Source: CAYMEV01 sp964389675 [NCBI: uncultured Candidatus Sumerlaeota bacterium] (GTDB lineage Bacteria > CAYMEV01). From it: a stretch of DNA of 64,000 bases. The stretch is from assembly GCA_964389675.1 (NCBI GenBank), contig CAYMEV010000017.1, positions 1 through 64,000 of the forward strand, read 5' to 3'. Of this stretch, positions 36,501-45,339 are shown piece after piece; the stretch's first letter is position 1, and the number at the start of each line of letters is the position of its first letter. The notes beneath the pieces are model-generated. The model was not told where the DNA came from, did no database searches, and saw only the letters and a list, made by a program, of their open reading frames with translations. The position numbers were made by a program, and so were the translations under genes.

Positions 36501-37454
36501 TCATCTCTCGGGAATATCGGGACAATTTATTTTTTTAAGGGTGATTATTTGAAAGCCCTGGAGTTTTTTAAAAAAGCCCTGGCGATTTCAGAGAAAGATG
36601 ATGATATTCATGGGATAAGCAAGGCTGAAGGCAGCATAGGGGTTATATATTTCAACCTGGGCCAGTATCAAAAAGCAATGGCATGTTTTAAGAGGCAATA
36701 TAATATATGCATCAGGACAGGTAATCGTGAGGATTTAAGTCAGGCTGTGGGAAATATGGGCATGGTTAAATATACCATGGGAGATTATGTCAATGCATTT
36801 GAAAATTATGAAAAACAACTGCAAATATGCCTGGAAATAGGCGACAAAGCAGGTACTGCAAAAGTATACGGGAACATGGCCAATATATACAATGAACAGG
36901 CTGAATATGATAAAGCGCTGGAATTTTATGAAAAACAGCTTTCAATTTGCCAAAAGCTGGGAGACAGAAAGGGTATAAGCACTGTTTATGGAAATATGGG
37001 CGTAGCATACGGAGAGATGGGGAAATATGACGAGGCTATAGATTATTTTGATAAGGCAATAATAATCGCAAAAAGCCTGGGGATCAAAAGTAATCTATGC
37101 TCTTATCTGCACCAGAAGGCAGATCTGTTATATGCAAGGAATGATAAAGAGCAGGCAGGCATACTGAATAATGAAGCATTGAAGATTGCAGTTGAAATTA
37201 ACAAGCATTCCATAATTTTCTATGCGACTTTGCTGCAAAGCAAACTGGAAAAGCATCCTGAGCTTTTATTAAAAATGCTTAAGAATGGAGACTATTCACC
37301 TGAACTTAAGGCAATTGCAAATTATGAACTCTGGAAAATTACAGGAAAACCTGAATACAGGCAAATAGCATCAGATATTATCACTGTCCTGGCTAATAAA
37401 CTAAAAAAAACTGAATTGAAGAACATTATGGATGAGATTAACAAGCAATCCTGA
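33501..37454 (+). CDS. Soluble adenylyl cyclase-like protein: tandem class III cyclase domains, AAA ATPase and TPR repeats
   Basis: The protein has 1317 residues. Cyclase domain C1 (about 35-200) keeps both metal Asp (FIDISGFT and FAGDAF) but lacks the Asn/Arg pair. Domain C2 (about 245-410) has lost the first metal Asp (FISFSDEKT) yet keeps EYTAIGNVVNISARL. The two halves therefore complement each other, as in mammalian soluble adenylyl cyclase; the C2 segment DFGDKGGTMLIIFGAP is also of that type. A NACHT/AAA-type ATPase follows with Walker A GPAGIGKSR near residue 450 and Walker B VLVIDDGHSIDTD. From about 830 are roughly ten TPR units (such as GDYLKALEFFKKALAI). It lacks a clear Shine-Dalgarno sequence; TATAAT lies 20 nt before the ATG. 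The product is probably cAMP. Confidence 0.85.
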   Translation: MISEFIPGDMDPMSDRHGLIPEFIADKYKQGKFKGLFYCYTMFIDISGFTAMTQSLMQSGKEGAEVLSSIINSLFTPAIETIYRYEGFISSFAGDAFTSIFIRNKPEYALKAAFEIKKQFIRNGSIVTKLGEFRLEAKIGLSCGKAEYSIIDPGIQHTYYFRGEAIDGCAESEHKARRSEIIADKRFIGRISAEIEKRALSANYFEIYPSDIDISHRKSNNRLLNMPSIEKKFVNSSLLDIKYKGEFREITSVFISFSDEKTFEDGIMQVIRNAHKYGGYFNRVDFGDKGGTMLIIFGAPSGIEKLYTRTADFALCLKDIHGFRFRAGISTGIAFAGYIGSDRRSEYTAIGNVVNISARLMMKAGWYEILACQDIRNRLYHHYNFSAGGLRKIKGFRAPARIYALESRKGYNRRITYKSGYIQRTDETEKLKNLISPIFNGRSAGLVYVNGPAGIGKSRFIDEFMISNDKCAFFYMPCDEILRKSFNPFIHFLRQYFRQSESKTKFQNAERFSELYRRMLSEINDEYYKKELARTEPFIAGLTGLSLDDAIFSDMDPKIVYENTIFALKDFFLAQCLKKPSVLVIDDGHSIDTDSLNLLNTILRNMESSAMAVIMLCRLRDDGSSYDFFSDSPGNSLELKPFGKKNMDRLLEDLLGTGDLPALTKEFIWEKSAGNPFFIEQITLYMSENNLFDSKFNIAGTEYAVPSEIGQILTARIDRLSTKLKEAVKAASVLGREFAVKVLRSLLFKIKISDNDADFEKQIKAGEKEQIWENISELICIFRHALIRDTAYAMQLKERLRQIHNMAGNAIEEIYSDNLEANYEELAEHFDRAENIDKAVCYLEKAGRKAMQHYKNEKALNYFDRLIHYLWLEKNREKVIQIMLLQSNLHYLTGRWDKALNTGKSSLKLADKLGKGIISVNCMLNLAGHYIAMHKLKEAENIAKKSLSLSEKTGYQEGIIKALYEIGRLSIAKGDYDKAKELLLKFHSKSLMKGNAKDICSSLGNIGTIYFFKGDYLKALEFFKKALAISEKDDDIHGISKAEGSIGVIYFNLGQYQKAMACFKRQYNICIRTGNREDLSQAVGNMGMVKYTMGDYVNAFENYEKQLQICLEIGDKAGTAKVYGNMANIYNEQAEYDKALEFYEKQLSICQKLGDRKGISTVYGNMGVAYGEMGKYDEAIDYFDKAIIIAKSLGIKSNLCSYLHQKADLLYARNDKEQAGILNNEALKIAVEINKHSIIFYATLLQSKLEKHPELLLKMLKNGDYSPELKAIANYELWKITGKPEYRQIASDIITVLANKLKKTELKNIMDEINKQS

Positions 37455-37552
37455 TAATATGTAAAAACCAATGGCCCCTTTTAATACCCTATGAAAATAC
37501 CTGCCGCAGGTTCTCCTGAGGTTCAACCTGAAGCCATGGAGCATGAATTTTC

Positions 37553-38578
37553 TCAGATATCCATGTTTTCAATCAACCTGACCGTTTTTTCAAGGTCATC
37601 CCAGTTCTGTGCCATTGAAGTTACAATCCTTACAGAATCGCTGGTCAGGGAACTTACAAATATTGAGTGCTTTTTTAATAATGCCTCAAATGCTTTTCTG
37701 GCCTTGACACTCCTGAACCTGCACAGGACAATATTGGTTCCTCCCCATACCGGTTCCAGTTTATCAAATACCCTCAGTGCATTATATATCATTTCAGCCT
37801 TCCTGTGATCATCCTGGAACATCGATTTATACCTGTTAAGGTAATAATGAGCAATATAGCTTATGTATCCTATCTGCCTCATACCTCCTCCAAGCATTTT
37901 GCGGAATACTTTTGCTTTTTTTATAAACTCCCCTGAACCAATCAGCATACTTCCTGCAGGAGAGGACAGCCCCTTTGAAAAGCATATTGAAAGGGAATCA
38001 CAATATTTTGCAATTTCAGAGGGCTCTTTTTCCAGATATACGCATGCATTGAGGAATCTCGCCCCGTCAATATGAAGCGGGAGTCTGTATTTTTTGCAGA
38101 TATTCCTTATTTCGCTGATCCTTTTTATCGGATAGACTGTCCCCCCACCCCTGTTATGAGTGTTTTCGATCCATATCAGTACTGTCCTGGGCATATAATA
38201 TATATCATCCCTGATTTTGCTTTCTATGCTCTCAGGTTCAAGGATACCGTCCTTATCATCGGCAAAACACGGCGTAATACCGGCTATTCTTGATATTCCT
38301 CCCGATTCATAGTGAATCGGATGGCTGTTTTTATCAAGGATTACCTCTCCTCCGTTGTTTGAGTAGATCATGAGTGCAATAAGGTTTGCCATTGTCCCGG
38401 TAGGAACGAACAGGCTGTCCTCTTTGCCGAACATTTCTGATACATTTTCCTGAAGCCTGTTTGTCTCATTATCCTCACCATATACATCATCACCGATATC
38501 AGCCCTGTACAGCTCCTTGACCAGGTTTTCATCCGGAACTGTAATTGTGTCACTCCTGAAATCAATTAATCTATTCAT
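37553..38578 (-). CDS. ltaE: Low-specificity L-threonine aldolase
   Basis: This 341-residue PLP enzyme splits threonine or allo-threonine to glycine and acetaldehyde. Seen are IDFRSDTITVP at the start, GDDVYGEDNETNRLQ, FVPTGTMANLIAL, IENTHNRGGGTVYP, LHIDGARFLNA and the PLP lysine in CFSKGLSSPAGS near residue 205. Length is usual for the family. It lies 24 nt after the diguanylate cyclase gene and probably shares its transcript, although no functional link is apparent. Confidence 0.93.
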   Translation of the reverse strand: MNRLIDFRSDTITVPDENLVKELYRADIGDDVYGEDNETNRLQENVSEMFGKEDSLFVPTGTMANLIALMIYSNNGGEVILDKNSHPIHYESGGISRIAGITPCFADDKDGILEPESIESKIRDDIYYMPRTVLIWIENTHNRGGGTVYPIKRISEIRNICKKYRLPLHIDGARFLNACVYLEKEPSEIAKYCDSLSICFSKGLSSPAGSMLIGSGEFIKKAKVFRKMLGGGMRQIGYISYIAHYYLNRYKSMFQDDHRKAEMIYNALRVFDKLEPVWGGTNIVLCRFRSVKARKAFEALLKKHSIFVSSLTSDSVRIVTSMAQNWDDLEKTVRLIENMDI

Positions 38579-38602
38579 ACCTCTAATCCTCTTGTTATTA
38601 TA

Positions 38603-39766
38603 TTATTTCATAATAAAGACCTGGTTTTTACCCAATGATTTTGCCTTGTACATCATATTGTCAGCATCAGCAAAAAGGCTTCTTAAACTTTTGGATATTG
38701 ACGGGAAGGATGATATCCCTAATGATGCTGTGATTTTTGCAGAAATATTATAATCATTGAGGAATACAGCCTCCTCTATATCCTTCCTTATCTTTTCAGC
38801 GACTTCTCTTGCTTCAGCAATCTCTGCCCTTTTAAGCAATATTACAAATTCATCACCTCCATACCTGAAGGATTTGTATTTACCAGCAGACAGCCTTATG
38901 ATATTTGACACTTCCCGTATCGCATTACTGCCCATCTTATGTCCATATTTATCATTAATGGACTTAAAACCGTCAAGGTCAAGAAATATAAGCGAAACAG
39001 GAGCATCTTTCGACCAGCTTGACCCATCAAGCTCCTCAAGTATGGATTCAAGATACCTTGAGTTGTAAAGCCCTGTGAGAACATCCGTTATAGACAGTAT
39101 CTCATTTCTCTTTATCAGGTGCTGATGCTCTATCACAAGGGAGATCATGTCAGCCATGCTCTGGATGACACGCAGTGTATTGTCAAACAGCTCGACCGAT
39201 GACCTGTTTGCCTTCAGCACGCATATCCCGAATATCTCTTCATTTGTGATCAGCGGTACAAATATAAGCGTTATCTCAGTTTTGCCATTTTTATCATTTT
39301 CGATCAGGGGCATAACATAATAGGTCCTGACCGGTTTATTAAATACCGGCTTCTGCATCATGATTAGATCAATGAAACGGTTTTGCTCTTCCCCGCTTAT
39401 TCCTCTCGCAAGCACCTTTTTAAGCTGTGCCTTTTCTTTATTATAGAAGAATATTGCACTTCCTGTACAAAAGCTTATTTTCAGAAATGAGCGGCATAAA
39501 TACCTTAATATCTCAAGAATGCTGCTGGATTGATTTGCCTTGATGCTCATGCTCCTGTAGAGATTCAGCACCTCAATTATGCTGTAGAGCTCCAGGACCC
39601 TCTTCCTTGATAGCTCGGAATACTTTAGAATCTCATCCTTTTTCTGTATTATACCAGACAGTGCCCCTGAGATTCTCTCCCCTTCAGATGGATTATTATT
39701 TATGAATTCAGCTGATTCTTCGATCAGCTTTATAAGCTCTTTGATATTCTCATGCAGGAGGCTCAT
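38603..39766 (-). CDS. GGDEF diguanylate cyclase with N-terminal GAF-like domain
   Basis: This 387-residue protein has an N-terminal helical segment, a GAF-like domain (about 75-205) and a GGDEF domain from about residue 215 (LSITDVLTGLYNSRYLE; FLDLDGFKSINDKYGH; FRYGGDEFVILL). The intact GGDEF motif indicates active c-di-GMP synthesis. No RxxD inhibitory site is seen five residues before it. There is no signal peptide or membrane helix. Its ATG overlaps the stop of the upstream lipoprotein gene (ATGA), so the two are translated together. Confidence 0.92.
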   Translation of the reverse strand: MSLLHENIKELIKLIEESAEFINNNPSEGERISGALSGIIQKKDEILKYSELSRKRVLELYSIIEVLNLYRSMSIKANQSSSILEILRYLCRSFLKISFCTGSAIFFYNKEKAQLKKVLARGISGEEQNRFIDLIMMQKPVFNKPVRTYYVMPLIENDKNGKTEITLIFVPLITNEEIFGICVLKANRSSVELFDNTLRVIQSMADMISLVIEHQHLIKRNEILSITDVLTGLYNSRYLESILEELDGSSWSKDAPVSLIFLDLDGFKSINDKYGHKMGSNAIREVSNIIRLSAGKYKSFRYGGDEFVILLKRAEIAEAREVAEKIRKDIEEAVFLNDYNISAKITASLGISSFPSISKSLRSLFADADNMMYKAKSLGKNQVFIMK

Positions 39767-41946
39767 TTGCTTCGGACTGTATTAATCCTCTCATCAAGAA
39801 TATCAGAAATTATAACCTTAAAATTCTTTTCATTATTCTTCTTAAGGTAGTTATCAAGCTGAGTATATATCTTCAGGCTCTCTGGATAATTCCCTTTGAG
39901 CTCTTCAAGCATACCTGCAAACAGATTATAATGAACAGCATTGTTTTTAATCTTTTTTACCTGAAGATCATACCAGCCCACTCTCTCTGTAATTCCAATT
40001 TTAATGTCAATCTGCATTGCAAAAAACAAAAGCGTATTAGGATCTCTAATCTGCAGGGTGTCAATATTCTCATACAATTCAGAAGCCTTTTTATATTCGC
40101 CTTTATTATATAATTCGTATAAGTTGCTGCAGAGCGTGTCCACTACTATTTTATCCTTATCCTGCAGGCCAAAGTGATTTATTACCCTGTTAAACCATTC
40201 TTCTTCATTAAAGTATACCAGCAGAAAATAATTAATTAGAATTAATTCTCTTTTCTGCATAAATGGCATGATATTATCAAGAAAAGCTACATAACCCTCG
40301 TAATCCTCTTCAAAATAGTATTTCATCAGTACCGGCTGTCCGAAATAATAGACAAAGTCATAGGAATATTCTGAAAAAGCCTTCTTAAGATCTCCCTTCG
40401 ATAAAATCAGGTTCTGCCATCTTTCAGTAAGGTCCATGGCATCATAGATAAAGCCATTTCTTAGAAGATAGAGTATATACGAGCTGAGGCTTCTATAATC
40501 AATTAATTCCAGCGACTGATAACTGAAAAGCAGATATGCTGTGCTTAATGATATCAGTTTATCAATATTGACTGCATTTTCATCAACAAATCGTCTGAAA
40601 TAGCTGTTTGTAAACTCAATTGCATCATTGTGCCTGTAGTCCATTTCATATAATGTAAGAAGGTTCATATAGGAAAAATAAAAGTCCTTGTCAATATCCA
40701 AAGCCTTTTTATATTCATCTTCAGCAAGCTCATAATTTCCCATGACCCTGTAAAGATCTCCAAGGCTGTCATGGGGGTTTGGAGAATCCGGCATAAGTAT
40801 GGCATACTGGTTCAGGTACTTGAGTGCGTTTTCATAATCCTCAATCTCGCTGAATTTATAACCCAGAAGATTATATGCATTTTCATAAAAGGGATCCTGA
40901 TGTATTATATCCTTAAGGTATTCAATCTGGTCCTTAATATCCATAGTCCACATATACAGGTTTGTATAAAGCAGATAGGAGATTTCCGCCTCCTTTATTT
41001 CCCTGTTCAGTTCATCAATCTTGGATGCAAGCTTAAGTGCTTCATCCCGGTAGATCTTCTTGTCAAGAATTACAAATTCAAGCAGAAGCTGGTTAATCCG
41101 GTTAAAATAAAGCTTATTCTCTATTGCGCTGCTTATATTCTCTTCCCGGGCCTTGCCGACGGAGAGCGCAATAAGCATTATATATGCCGAACCGAATTTA
41201 TTATCAAGTTCAACAGCCTTTTTTAGCTCATCATAGGCTTTATCATTCTTGAAATTGCTGATATAATACTGCCCCTGAAGATAATGATTATATGCCTCAG
41301 GGTTGTCTGTATCTACTTTGATCTCTGAACTCTGGGAGGTGGTATCACCGGATCCGCCTATTTTATCATCAGCAAAGATCTCATCAGTCAATGAATTCAT
41401 TATATCAAATAGCTTGCTGAACATACCCCTCTGCACAGACTCTGAAAGTATAAACCCGTCGTCCACTCTCCTCAATGTGGCAGATATAATTATTTCATCC
41501 TGAAAGGTCCTGAAATTCCCGGTAATCAGGTATTTTACATTGAGCTCTTTGGCTATCCTTAACACAGAAGCTATAGAAAGAGACTCTGGATTGGTAATAT
41601 TCTTCAACCTGAGTTTTGACCACAGGGTTGAAGTATCAACAAACTCAACCTGGCCTGCTTTGGAAATATTTATTATATAGTCAATAAGCCCCTCTTTAAG
41701 GTAATTGAAATTTTCATTTTCAGAGAGATTTGAGAAAAAATACACCATGACTACATTACTGTCCTCAGAATAGGAAATATTCTGACTTATTTCCTCTATC
41801 ACAACCCCCCTGTCAGATCTTCCTGCGGATTCCCTATCATAGTCTCCGAGGGTTATATCTATTGAATTTTCTGCTTTTTTCCCGCATGAAACAATAAAAC
41901 CGGCCAAAAAAAGAAGCAATATAATGATTAATCCTTTTCTAGCCAT
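39763..41946 (-). CDS. Lipoprotein with FlgO/TolB-N-like domain and TPR repeats
   Basis: This 727-residue protein has a lipoprotein signal (LLLFLAGFIVSCG). Residues about 60-180 form a FlgO/CsgG-type domain (VVMVYFFSNLSENENFNYLK; LRIAKELNVKYLITGNFR; IISATLRRVDDGFILSES). From about residue 210 are TPR repeats (DNPEAYNHYLQGQYYISNFK; PNPHDSLGDLYRVMGNYELA). AGGAAGGG precedes the ATG. It is probably an envelope protein-protein scaffold. The coupled diguanylate cyclase gene suggests an envelope or stress signalling unit, but this is inference. Confidence 0.8.
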   Translation of the reverse strand: MARKGLIIILLLFLAGFIVSCGKKAENSIDITLGDYDRESAGRSDRGVVIEEISQNISYSEDSNVVMVYFFSNLSENENFNYLKEGLIDYIINISKAGQVEFVDTSTLWSKLRLKNITNPESLSIASVLRIAKELNVKYLITGNFRTFQDEIIISATLRRVDDGFILSESVQRGMFSKLFDIMNSLTDEIFADDKIGGSGDTTSQSSEIKVDTDNPEAYNHYLQGQYYISNFKNDKAYDELKKAVELDNKFGSAYIMLIALSVGKAREENISSAIENKLYFNRINQLLLEFVILDKKIYRDEALKLASKIDELNREIKEAEISYLLYTNLYMWTMDIKDQIEYLKDIIHQDPFYENAYNLLGYKFSEIEDYENALKYLNQYAILMPDSPNPHDSLGDLYRVMGNYELAEDEYKKALDIDKDFYFSYMNLLTLYEMDYRHNDAIEFTNSYFRRFVDENAVNIDKLISLSTAYLLFSYQSLELIDYRSLSSYILYLLRNGFIYDAMDLTERWQNLILSKGDLKKAFSEYSYDFVYYFGQPVLMKYYFEEDYEGYVAFLDNIMPFMQKRELILINYFLLVYFNEEEWFNRVINHFGLQDKDKIVVDTLCSNLYELYNKGEYKKASELYENIDTLQIRDPNTLLFFAMQIDIKIGITERVGWYDLQVKKIKNNAVHYNLFAGMLEELKGNYPESLKIYTQLDNYLKKNNEKNFKVIISDILDERINTVRSK

Positions 41947-42335
41947 AAAAATTCCCTTCCTGTTTCAGAGATAAAAATTCTTATAATATTCTATTCAATT
42001 GTATATACGAGTATGTTATATCAATTGTTCATATTTTATGCCATGAGCATCGCCTGCAAAAAATATATTAGATTACTGCTTATAATAAAGATACAGTACG
42101 CTATGCTGGTTCATTCTCCAGGGCTGTTCTCCCGGGGATCAGGAATTATGAAGATTTGATTTATCCCCTGCTTTTTTGTAATCATGGAAAAATATTTTGC
42201 ATAATAGGCCTATTCATCATAATATGTTATACTCTCAAATTTTTAAGCTGACAATATTGAAATTTTACCGTAAATATTCTATTGAACATAAATATCATCG
42301 GAAACATTAAATATTTAGATAAAAGGAGTAAAAAA
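41947..42335. other. Intergenic region with divergent 5' ends
   Basis: This 389-bp non-coding stretch separates the minus-strand lipoprotein operon from the plus-strand aminopeptidase gene. It holds a perfect 12-bp palindrome (AATAGGCCTATT, 42203-42214) and an extended -10 (TG-T-TATACT, 42225-42233) that could start the aminopeptidase-selB transcript. I see no RNA gene or conserved ORF in the rest. Confidence 0.4.
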
Positions 42336-43439
42336 ATGATAGATTACAGGCTGAGAAACCTTGCGAATATCGCAGTGGAGTATTCCTCGAGGGTAAAAAA
42401 GGGTGACCTTGTCCTAATAAGGGGAAATGCAAATGCAAAGGATCTTATTATTGAGCTTTACAGGCAGGTTATTGAAAAGGGTGCACACCCGCTTACACAG
42501 GTTACATTTGATGATATGTCAAAGATATTCTTTGACCTGGCTTCAAAAATGCAGCTTGAGTATGTAAGTCCCTATGAAACTATAAATCATGATAAAATAG
42601 ATGTTTCATTTGGAATATGGGGAGGAGGCAACACAAAAACACTGTTCAATGCTGATAAAAAAAAGCAGGCTGCCTTTTTTTCGGCAAGAAAGCACCTGCA
42701 GAAGAGGAACCACATGATGCCTGAAGATGGCGGTATAAGGTGGGTTGTTGTACCTTATCCATCAGCTCACGGGGCTCAGGATGCAAACATGTCAAATACT
42801 GAATATGAGGAATTTGTTTTCAGCTGCTGTATGGCTGACCATGAAAATCCGCTAAAGTCCTGGAATAACCTTAGAAAAGAGCAGGCCAGCATTGTCAAAA
42901 AGCTCCAGGTTTTCAAGGACTTTCATGTAAAAGGCCCAAATGTTGACCTTAAATTCCACACACGAGGCAGAAACTGGGTCAGCTGTGACGGCATGGTAAA
43001 CCTTCCGGATGGAGAGATATACACCTGTCCTTTTGAAGACAGCCTTGAAGGCTTTATAAGCTTTACATACCCGGGCCTTTATGCCGGACAGGAAGTCGAG
43101 GGAATCAGGCTTGAGTTTAAAAACGGCAAAGTTTCAGATTTCTCTTCAAGGACAAAAAAGGATTTTCTGGAAGAGATGATCATGCTTGATAATGGTTCAA
43201 ACATGGTAGGGGAGCTTGCTTTTGGCACCAATTATTTCATTGACAGGTATTCCAGGAATATACTTTTTGATGAAAAGATAGGCGGTACTATGCATATAGC
43301 CCTTGGCAACAGCGCCATTGGCACGAACGGCAAGGTCAGCTCTGCAATCCACTGGGATCTGATTACTGGTACCGATAAGGATACAGAATTGACAGGTGAC
43401 GGCAAAGTAGTATACAAAGACGGAAAATTTCTCCTATAG
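42336..43439 (+). CDS. M29-family metalloaminopeptidase (AmpS/aminopeptidase T-like)
   Basis: An upstream in-frame TTG at 42282 is possible, but AGGAG lies 7 nt before the ATG at 42336, giving 367 residues. Family metal ligands are visible near the C-terminus: Glu in VGELAFGTN, Glu and His in DEKIGGTMHIALGNS, and His and Asp in SSAIHWDLI. The N-terminal half has the M29 dimerisation region (KKGDLVLIRGNANAKDLI). It removes N-terminal amino acids with cobalt or zinc in the cytosol. The stop is 10 nt before selB. Confidence 0.88.
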   Translation: MIDYRLRNLANIAVEYSSRVKKGDLVLIRGNANAKDLIIELYRQVIEKGAHPLTQVTFDDMSKIFFDLASKMQLEYVSPYETINHDKIDVSFGIWGGGNTKTLFNADKKKQAAFFSARKHLQKRNHMMPEDGGIRWVVVPYPSAHGAQDANMSNTEYEEFVFSCCMADHENPLKSWNNLRKEQASIVKKLQVFKDFHVKGPNVDLKFHTRGRNWVSCDGMVNLPDGEIYTCPFEDSLEGFISFTYPGLYAGQEVEGIRLEFKNGKVSDFSSRTKKDFLEEMIMLDNGSNMVGELAFGTNYFIDRYSRNILFDEKIGGTMHIALGNSAIGTNGKVSSAIHWDLITGTDKDTELTGDGKVVYKDGKFLL

Positions 43440-43449
43440 CAATTACCGT

Positions 43450-45327
43450 ATGGATATTGTCGAGCCTTATATTATCGGAACTGCAGGACATATAGACCAT
43501 GGAAAGACCAGGCTGGTAAAGGCTCTTACAGACATTGATACCGACAGGCTTAGAGATGAAATTGAAAGGGGAATGAGCATTGAGCTGGGCTTTGCCTGGC
43601 TTGAAATTAACCTTTCCGGCAATACTCACAGGGTAGGAATAGTTGATGTTCCAGGTCATGACAGGTTCATCAGTACCATGGTCTTTGGAGCTGGTTTTAT
43701 AGATTTTGCAATTCTCGTCATAGACAGCCTCCAGGGCATACAGGCCCAGACAGTTGAACACTACAATGTTATAAAACTTCTGGGGATCACCAATGGGATA
43801 GTGGTACTGACAAAGATTGACAGATCCCCTGATGATCTTATCCTGCAGAGGATAGAAGAGGCACAGGAACTCGTCAAGGACAGCCTGTTTTACAATAGAA
43901 TAATGCTTGCTGATTCATTGAGCGGTAAAGGCATTGATGAACTGAAGAAAACCATATACAGGGAAATAATTAAACTCAGCCCTCGAAGGGATCCTTACCC
44001 TATAAGGCTTGACATTGACAGGGTATTCTCTTTAAGAGGGCATGGCCTAATAGGATGCGGGACCTGCTGTTCAGGGACGATAAAAAAAAATCAGGATTTA
44101 ATAGTGCTTAATAATGGTAAAAGAGCTGTAGTAAAGAACATACAGGTACATAATCATGACCGTGAATATGTTATAGCCGGACAGAGGACAGCATTGAACC
44201 TGAAGGGGATCTCAATGGCTGATCTGAGGAAAGGATATACGCTGTCCTTAAAGGGGCAGATAGCCAGCACCAGCATAATATATGCCGAAATAAAGCTGCT
44301 GTACAGCAATTTTGCCAGCAATAAAACTGCAAGGATAAGGTTTTTATATAAAACAAGGGAAATACAGGCTACACTGAGCATTTCAGGAATCAGGCCCGAC
44401 ATGGCAAGAATACGGCTTGATAAACCAGCCTTTGTGTGCAGGAATGACAGGTTTATTATCAGAGAGTTTTCTGGTTCAAAAATCCTCGGAGGAGGCAGGA
44501 TCATATTCTTTTCAGACAGGTCATTCTCTGTCCAAAATGCTGATTTTGCATCATTTCTGGCCAGGCTGTCAGATCAAAATACACAGACCGCTCTGGTACA
44601 TTTTATTGGGTATAGGCCTTTCTATCACAGTATTTTTGATATTATGCAGATCTTTTGTCTTGATCATAAATCATTAATCAAAACAGTAGATGATTCAAAG
44701 GATCTTGTATTATATGAACAAACCTACCTGATGCATAATGATAATCTGCTTTCTGTCTTAAATAAAATAAGGAATTTATCAGCTGCCAGAAGTGGCAGAG
44801 GTATCTGTCCTGATGACATTACAAGCCTTGGAAGGGACATTGGATTTGGAAAAAGCTTTATCAGGATGGCAACAAGATACCTGGCAAAAGCCGGGCTGAT
44901 AATTGTAAAAAAGGATTCCATATTCCCTGCAGATGTGTATCCTGAATCCGGTCTGAACATCAGGCTTTTATATGAGATAATTGATTATGCAGAAAATCAG
45001 GACAGGATACTGGATATTGAGGATGTATTTGGCAGATTCAGCATAGAGGGCAAAATGCGGCAGGATATATTGGACCTGCTCTCACAGGATAACAGGGTGC
45101 TGGTAATATCTGGGCTGTTTATGCTGTCCGCCAGGAAATTCAGGGAGATAGAAATATCTCTGATAGATTACCTGAATAAAAATAAATCCATAAAAATTAC
45201 AGAATTTAAGCATATTATAAATGCTTCAAGAAAATATGCGCTTCCATTGCTTGAGTATTTTGACAGCATTAATATAACCTACAGGATCAGGGATTTGAGA
45301 TACCTGGATTCAAGAATCTTAAAATAA
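43450..45327 (+). CDS. selB: Selenocysteine-specific translation elongation factor SelB
   Basis: This 625-residue GTPase begins IIGTAGHIDHGKTRLVKALT (P-loop), with GMSIELGF (switch I), DVPGHDRF (G3) and TKID (G4). Domains 2-3 follow, and the C-terminal about 260 residues form the winged-helix array that binds the SECIS element. It delivers Sec-tRNA to in-frame UGA codons, so the organism makes selenoproteins. SelA, SelD and the Sec-tRNA are not in the window. There is no clear Shine-Dalgarno sequence; it lies 10 nt after the aminopeptidase gene and is probably coupled to it. Confidence 0.93.
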   Translation: MDIVEPYIIGTAGHIDHGKTRLVKALTDIDTDRLRDEIERGMSIELGFAWLEINLSGNTHRVGIVDVPGHDRFISTMVFGAGFIDFAILVIDSLQGIQAQTVEHYNVIKLLGITNGIVVLTKIDRSPDDLILQRIEEAQELVKDSLFYNRIMLADSLSGKGIDELKKTIYREIIKLSPRRDPYPIRLDIDRVFSLRGHGLIGCGTCCSGTIKKNQDLIVLNNGKRAVVKNIQVHNHDREYVIAGQRTALNLKGISMADLRKGYTLSLKGQIASTSIIYAEIKLLYSNFASNKTARIRFLYKTREIQATLSISGIRPDMARIRLDKPAFVCRNDRFIIREFSGSKILGGGRIIFFSDRSFSVQNADFASFLARLSDQNTQTALVHFIGYRPFYHSIFDIMQIFCLDHKSLIKTVDDSKDLVLYEQTYLMHNDNLLSVLNKIRNLSAARSGRGICPDDITSLGRDIGFGKSFIRMATRYLAKAGLIIVKKDSIFPADVYPESGLNIRLLYEIIDYAENQDRILDIEDVFGRFSIEGKMRQDILDLLSQDNRVLVISGLFMLSARKFREIEISLIDYLNKNKSIKITEFKHIINASRKYALPLLEYFDSINITYRIRDLRYLDSRILK

Positions 45328-45339
45328 AATTATAAAAAA

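Noticed and set aside
37490-37552. Short inverted repeats (ACCTG/CAGGT and AGGTT/AACCT) between the cyclase and ltaE genes as a terminator
   Set aside because: The stems are only five pairs, and no T run follows on either strand.
40771-41226. 151-codon open frame on the plus strand inside the FlgO/TPR lipoprotein gene
   Set aside because: It is antisense to a lipoprotein with recognisable repeats. The product is Ile/Leu/Phe-rich without motifs.
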